From Neptunomonas antarctica (GTDB lineage Bacteria; Pseudomonadota; Gammaproteobacteria; Pseudomonadales; Balneatricaceae): DNA of 64,000 nucleotides. Each line of letters starts with the position of its first letter. Within the stretch, counting starts at the first letter, position 1. Position numbers and translations under genes: made by a program. The notes beneath the pieces were generated by a model. It did no database searches. It was not told where the DNA came from and saw nothing but the letters and a program-made list of their open reading frames with translations. The stretch is from positions 62,001-126,000 of the forward strand of contig NZ_LJSI01000027.1 of the NCBI RefSeq assembly GCF_001305295.1, given 5' to 3'. Shown here piece by piece: positions 60,109 through 64,000 of the stretch.

Positions 60109-62046
60109 CTACAGCTTCATCCGCTCGTCCTCTACTGTCCTGAGTGCAATCAGGTCACTGTCTTTGGTAATGACCAGCGTAGGATCAACCCGCAAACAGC
60201 TCCCTGCAAAATGCCCTGCCACTGAGAATGTACACATCTGCGCGTTATAGCCTGCGATTTCTGGCAGCTTCCACAATTCCTGATAAATCTGATCCTGTGC
60301 AGCAAAGCGCCCCTGCGTTTCTTCCACTAAACCCGCATCGCCATCGTAAAGGCTGATATTGAATCCACAGCGTCCCGCGATGGGTTTGGTGACGTAACCG
60401 CTGGCCTGGAGTTCATCGGTTAAATCAAAACTGGAATTCAGTAAATAAGGATGATTAGGGAAAAGCGACCAGAGCACCGGCAGAATGGCCTTATTACTCG
60501 GTATTAAGGTCCATAGAGGCTCATACACCATCACCTCTTTACGCAATAACACATCCACCAGCCGCGGTGCTGCACTGCGTATCTGATCTGTTTGGTAGGT
60601 GCGCAAGCGTTCTGTATCATCCTCACATTCGGCACGAATCTGATCCAATGCGGTTTCCCACGCCCAGGTTTTCCACACCCAGCGGATCTGATCACCGTCA
60701 GCATCAACCACATCGCCATTATCATCCCACGCCAGCCCACTGACGCCATGAATCACTTTGCAGGTAATGCCCGCACGCTCAATCGCTTTTTGCATATAGA
60801 GCGCATGATAGGTTTCTTCCAGATCGCCATCTTGCATGATGTGCAACACGCTTTTAGTATCGGCGCTGCTTTGTCCACCAGAGCCCACCTCGCTGGCTTT
60901 CCAGGCTTCAATCAGATGATCGAGTAACTCCGCACCTGAGCTCTCCCCTTCATTACAGCCAAAATGCTCTGCCCACTTCTCTTGCACCAGCCCGGCCTCC
61001 ATATAGCAGGAAGCCGAATCACAGTTATATTCGTAGACTTTGATGCCGCGCGCCGACATGCTGAAATCGAAACGTCCGGTAATCATCTGGTTGCGGCGGT
61101 TGTCCCATGACTGATGAATTTTCGGCCACAGGGCTGGCGGTATATTAAATTTTTCCAGCAGCGTCTCATCTTGCAATACATAATCGGTCGCATGCATAAA
61201 CAAGGCGTGCAGCTCATTAGTGGCACGTTTCAGCTCGCGTTCCGCCGTTTCTGAATGTACAAAATAACGATGCTGATCTTCTGCGCGGCTGCCCAATTTA
61301 TGCGCACCCATCATCTCTACATAGGCGTCTTCATCTGGATTCGCGATATTCAACCAGGCGCGTGTGGTTTGTCCTTTATCCGGGACCTGGCGTAACTGCA
61401 GATCAAACAGCTCTGGCGCTGGCGGCTCAATCAGTTCTGCGTATGTGTCATCATCGGTTTGTATGACCCAGCCCAAAATAGTGGCATCGCCATAAGAGCA
61501 ACGTAGCCAATAGCTACCATCGGCTGTAACTCTGGCGGGTATTTCGCGGGAAAACTGCTGACCTTCCGGCCAGACAGAATGCGTTACATTCTGCTCGATC
61601 AGACGTAACCGGTCAGGGTACACTTCGGTTATTACCGCCACGTGTCCGGTCACTTCAAACTCGCCGCCTTCGCTCCAGATCAGCAATGCACCGGGTTCGG
61701 GATGGCGCAATGAGCCATTGCGAAACGATTTCAACGGCAAACGGCTGTTGTCTTCGATTACCCTTACTGAGGTTAGCCCGAAGATATCGTAGGCCATCGC
61801 CACATCATCAAATATGTAGCCTTTATTCAGATATAACCAGCGCCGTGCTAATTCTACACACTGCCACTTATACCCCATAAAAATATCATCCACATAACTA
61901 CGGTAAGCATGCCGATTAGGCAATTCGTTATCATCTGCGGACGGATAATCTGACGAGTAAACAGGCACATCGCCAGAAGCCAGACCCAGAAAAGTCCCGA
62001 ACTTAGCGGTAATATGTTTAGATTTAGGGTTAGGTTCCGATTTCAT
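60109..62046 (-). CDS. gss: bifunctional glutathionylspermidine amidase/synthase
   Basis: 645 residues. N-terminal CHAP amidase (about 15-210) with catalytic Cys63 in YKWQCVELARRW, His in TGHVAVITEV and acid in LRLIEQNV. The C-terminal ATP-grasp synthase (about 215-645) has FDFSMSARGIKVYEYNCDSA and the late AGRCGFNISLYDGDAG region. It joins glutathione to spermidine and can cleave the product. Domain order and length match E. coli Gss (619 residues). It ties the cell to spermidine and glutathione pools, as does the polyamine-type sensor operon at 3.5-7.6 kb. Single gene. Confidence 0.93.
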   Translation of the reverse strand: MKSEPNPKSKHITAKFGTFLGLASGDVPVYSSDYPSADDNELPNRHAYRSYVDDIFMGYKWQCVELARRWLYLNKGYIFDDVAMAYDIFGLTSVRVIEDNSRLPLKSFRNGSLRHPEPGALLIWSEGGEFEVTGHVAVITEVYPDRLRLIEQNVTHSVWPEGQQFSREIPARVTADGSYWLRCSYGDATILGWVIQTDDDTYAELIEPPAPELFDLQLRQVPDKGQTTRAWLNIANPDEDAYVEMMGAHKLGSRAEDQHRYFVHSETAERELKRATNELHALFMHATDYVLQDETLLEKFNIPPALWPKIHQSWDNRRNQMITGRFDFSMSARGIKVYEYNCDSASCYMEAGLVQEKWAEHFGCNEGESSGAELLDHLIEAWKASEVGSGGQSSADTKSVLHIMQDGDLEETYHALYMQKAIERAGITCKVIHGVSGLAWDDNGDVVDADGDQIRWVWKTWAWETALDQIRAECEDDTERLRTYQTDQIRSAAPRLVDVLLRKEVMVYEPLWTLIPSNKAILPVLWSLFPNHPYLLNSSFDLTDELQASGYVTKPIAGRCGFNISLYDGDAGLVEETQGRFAAQDQIYQELWKLPEIAGYNAQMCTFSVAGHFAGSCLRVDPTLVITKDSDLIALRTVEDERMKL

Positions 62047-62273
62047 TACTGTGATGCCCTACTTAATGTGGCGCCCGAATTAATATGATGTTCAGTTAAC
62101 AGAGCATTGCTCATTTCATGGACTGAAACAGATACTTTTCAGCGCATAAAAAGAACGCTGTATCCTTCGGCAGCATAGGCTTAGCGTGGGTTCTCTGCAA
62201 TGCTTTTAAGCTCAACATTAATCAATATTTTTACGGGCTAAAACCTCAATAAATGAGTGCTTCTGTAAACGAA

Positions 62274-62297
62274 AAAACCCTGCCGAAGCAGGGTTTT
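62274..62297. terminator. Rho-independent terminator after uraA
   Basis: AAAACCCTGC / GCAGGGTTTT around CGAA, with further A/T on both sides: a ten-base stem with a stable tetraloop and T-tract. It ends the minus-strand upp-uraA transcript 20 bases past the stop. Confidence 0.93.
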
Positions 62298-62316
62298 TTA
62301 TAAGTACTAATAATGC

Positions 62317-63603
62317 TTAACGAGCATGGTCAATTAAGTCATCAACAACCGCTTGCTCTTCGTGCAGATCATCGCTTTCTGGCTGTTCTTTTGGCAAGAT
62401 CAGGTTCAGTACGATAGCCACTACACCCGCTAAACTTATGCCCTGCAGGCTGAAAGCATCACCACCAATCGCCATACCGCCAATACCAAATACCAGTACC
62501 GTCGCCACAATCACCAAATTACGCTGCTGCGCCAGATCTACACGCGCTTTGATCAGCGTATTCAAACCTACGGCGGCAATCGAGCCGAACAGCAGAATCA
62601 AAATACCTCCCATCACCGGTGCAGGTATGGTTTGCAAGACAGCACCAAATTTTGCGACCAGTGCCATTAGGATGGCGATCACAGCCGCCCAGGTCATCAC
62701 CACAGGGTTAAATGTTTTAGTCAGCATGACCGCGCCGGTCACTTCTGAGTACGTTGTATTAGGTGGCCCGCCAAGCAGTGCAGCGGCCGATGTTGCCAGA
62801 CCATCACCAAACAAGGTGCGATGCAAACCAGGATTTTTAACGTAATTCTTGCCTGTTACATTACCTATCGCTAACACATCACCTACATGCTCAATCGCCG
62901 GAGCAATCGACACCGGAATCATAAACAGGATAGCGGCCCAGTTTAAGGTAGGGAGCACGAAGTCAGGCACGGCCAGCAAGGGTGCAGCCGTCACGGCTTC
63001 AAGATTAACCATGCCCATAAATGCAGCGATGCCGTAACCTACCAACACGCCAAACAAAATAGGAATCAAACGGAAAATCCCTTTTGCTAAAGAGGCAACC
63101 AGTAAGGTAGTTAATAAAGCACTCATGGAGACAATCATGGCATCCTGATAAGGAAACAGCACAATAGAACCATCGCCGGTTTTACCCATCGCCATATTCA
63201 CCGCGACCGGCGCCAACCCCAAACCAATCACCATAATAACCGGGCCAGTCACCACCGGAGGCATGAGCCGATGCAGAAAGCCCACGCCTTTCAATTTGAC
63301 CAGCACACCGAGAAGCATATAAACCACACCCGCGGCAAGCAAGCCACCCAACGTGTCGGACATGCCCCAAGTTTGCACGCTATAGAGAATAGGCGCGATA
63401 AAAGCGAAAGACGACGCTAGAAAAATCGGAATACTGCGCTTCGTAACAAACTGAAATAATAAGGTACCCAAACCGGCTGTGAACAGCGCAACGCTTGGGT
63501 TCATTCCAGTTAACAGCGGCATCAATACCAATGCACCGAAGGCAACAAACAACATTTGTGAGCCGGCTAAAGCACTCTTCCACATAGGTTCTTTTGAATA
63601 CAT
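62317..63603 (-). CDS. uraA: uracil permease
   Basis: 428 residues with about fourteen hydrophobic segments of the nucleobase-ascorbate transporter family. Signature pieces: QMLFVAFGALVLMPLLTGMN, RLMPPVVTGPVIMVIGLGL, VPVSIAPAIEHVGDVLAIG-like (Glu in APAIEHVGD) and LGGPPNTTYSEVTGAVMLTK. These match UraA, an inner-membrane uracil:proton symporter; xanthine carriers differ in the QH and TTYSE regions. It follows upp after 39 bases and ends at a strong terminator. Confidence 0.93.
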   Translation of the reverse strand: MYSKEPMWKSALAGSQMLFVAFGALVLMPLLTGMNPSVALFTAGLGTLLFQFVTKRSIPIFLASSFAFIAPILYSVQTWGMSDTLGGLLAAGVVYMLLGVLVKLKGVGFLHRLMPPVVTGPVIMVIGLGLAPVAVNMAMGKTGDGSIVLFPYQDAMIVSMSALLTTLLVASLAKGIFRLIPILFGVLVGYGIAAFMGMVNLEAVTAAPLLAVPDFVLPTLNWAAILFMIPVSIAPAIEHVGDVLAIGNVTGKNYVKNPGLHRTLFGDGLATSAAALLGGPPNTTYSEVTGAVMLTKTFNPVVMTWAAVIAILMALVAKFGAVLQTIPAPVMGGILILLFGSIAAVGLNTLIKARVDLAQQRNLVIVATVLVFGIGGMAIGGDAFSLQGISLAGVVAIVLNLILPKEQPESDDLHEEQAVVDDLIDHAR

Positions 63604-63642
63604 TATGTTCTCAATTCTTTCCTGGATGCTTAAAATATAGCG

Positions 63643-64000
63643 TTATTTGGTGCCGAAAATTTTATCCCCGGCATCACCCAATCCCGGAATAATGTAACCT
63701 TTTTCATTCAAGTGGCTGTCAATCGAGGCGGTATAGATATCGACATCCGGATGCGCCGCCTGCACCTTTGCAATACCCTCGGGCGCGGCCACCAAAACCA
63801 AAGCACGAATACTGCTACAACCGGCTTTTTTAAGCATATCTATTGTAGCGTTCATTGAACCGCCCGTAGCCAACATAGGATCTACGATTAAGGCCATACG
63901 CTCTTCAATATCATGAGCCAGCTTTTCAAAATAAGGGACTGGCTCCAGCGTCTCTTCGTCACGATACAAACCAACAACACTTATTTTAGCGCTCGGCACC
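63643..64000 (-). CDS. upp: uracil phosphoribosyltransferase, C-terminal part (5' end outside window)
   Basis: The frame is open at the window edge; 118 codons are visible of about 208. Motifs: [24 protein letters not shown]-binding loop [20 protein letters not shown] and the C-terminal [19 protein letters not shown]-type segment that closes on uracil. It converts uracil and PRPP to UMP in the salvage pathway. Co-transcribed with the downstream uracil permease. Confidence 0.95.
   Translation of the reverse strand, partial: VPSAKISVVGLYRDEETLEPVPYFEKLAHDIEERMALIVDPMLATGGSMNATIDMLKKAGCSSIRALVLVAAPEGIAKVQAAHPDVDIYTASIDSHLNEKGYIIPGLGDAGDKIFGTK

Overview
The window reads as a chromosomal segment of a gammaproteobacterium, most likely a marine, motile, Oceanospirillales/Alteromonadales-like species; genus cannot be fixed from the sequence. 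Pointers are the bifunctional glutathionylspermidine amidase/synthase, RhlE-type helicase, YheT, DUF3144, DUF1840 and MYG1 proteins, a NaChBac-type channel, c-di-GMP enzymes, and the mixture of REP-associated transposases with integron-type recombination sites. No rRNA, tRNA, CRISPR array or prophage was seen.

Layout. 1-26.7 kb is mostly ordinary chromosome: a partial YceI protein, a J-domain protein, a periplasmic polyamine-type binding protein directly coupled to a GGDEF-EAL protein (an NspS/MbaA-like sensory pair), a phytase-type esterase, small stress-type membrane proteins, a voltage-gated sodium channel, a transglutaminase, RhlE helicase, a leucine-rich-repeat protein kinase, a 2OG-Fe(II) oxygenase, MYG1, a TerD/TerA-type protein, UspA and a chemotaxis receptor. 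26.8-29.1 kb is a minus-strand gene-cassette array with attC-like sites between cassettes and no integrase in view; two of its four cassette genes are broken. 29.1-35.5 kb holds a lipoprotein gene bracketed by two copies of a ~215 bp repeat, a diguanylate cyclase, YheT, DUF1840, a methyltransferase and an EamA exporter.

35.8-43.2 kb carries two large secreted RTX-type proteins whose promoter, N-terminal coding region and downstream hairpin are duplicated. 43.3-47.5 kb is a G+C-rich block: a TetR regulator, divergent from a DgcA/StcD-type demethylating flavoprotein, a 26-codon remnant of a pyrroline-5-carboxylate reductase-like gene, and AzlCD. 47.5-55.8 kb is an accessory island built from two REP-associated (Y1) transposase units with their inverted REP flanks (one decayed), a 5'-truncated IS110 between ~87 bp direct repeats, a broken IS30, a second cassette array with two convincing attC sites, and an unrecognised two-gene operon; it ends in a third copy of the ~215 bp repeat, which supplies the last codons of a LysR gene. 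55.8-64 kb returns to core-like genes: LysR/GST, MoxR ATPase with a CoxE-type VWA protein, glutathionylspermidine synthase, and the upp-uraA operon (upp cut by the window end).

How parts fit: polyamine sensing (binding protein + GGDEF-EAL), polyamine use (Gss) and a second cyclase suggest that polyamine status and c-di-GMP are linked in this organism; the RTX proteins are plausible surface or secreted outputs but no secretion genes lie in the window. Function calls rest on motif reading by eye, not on database searches.
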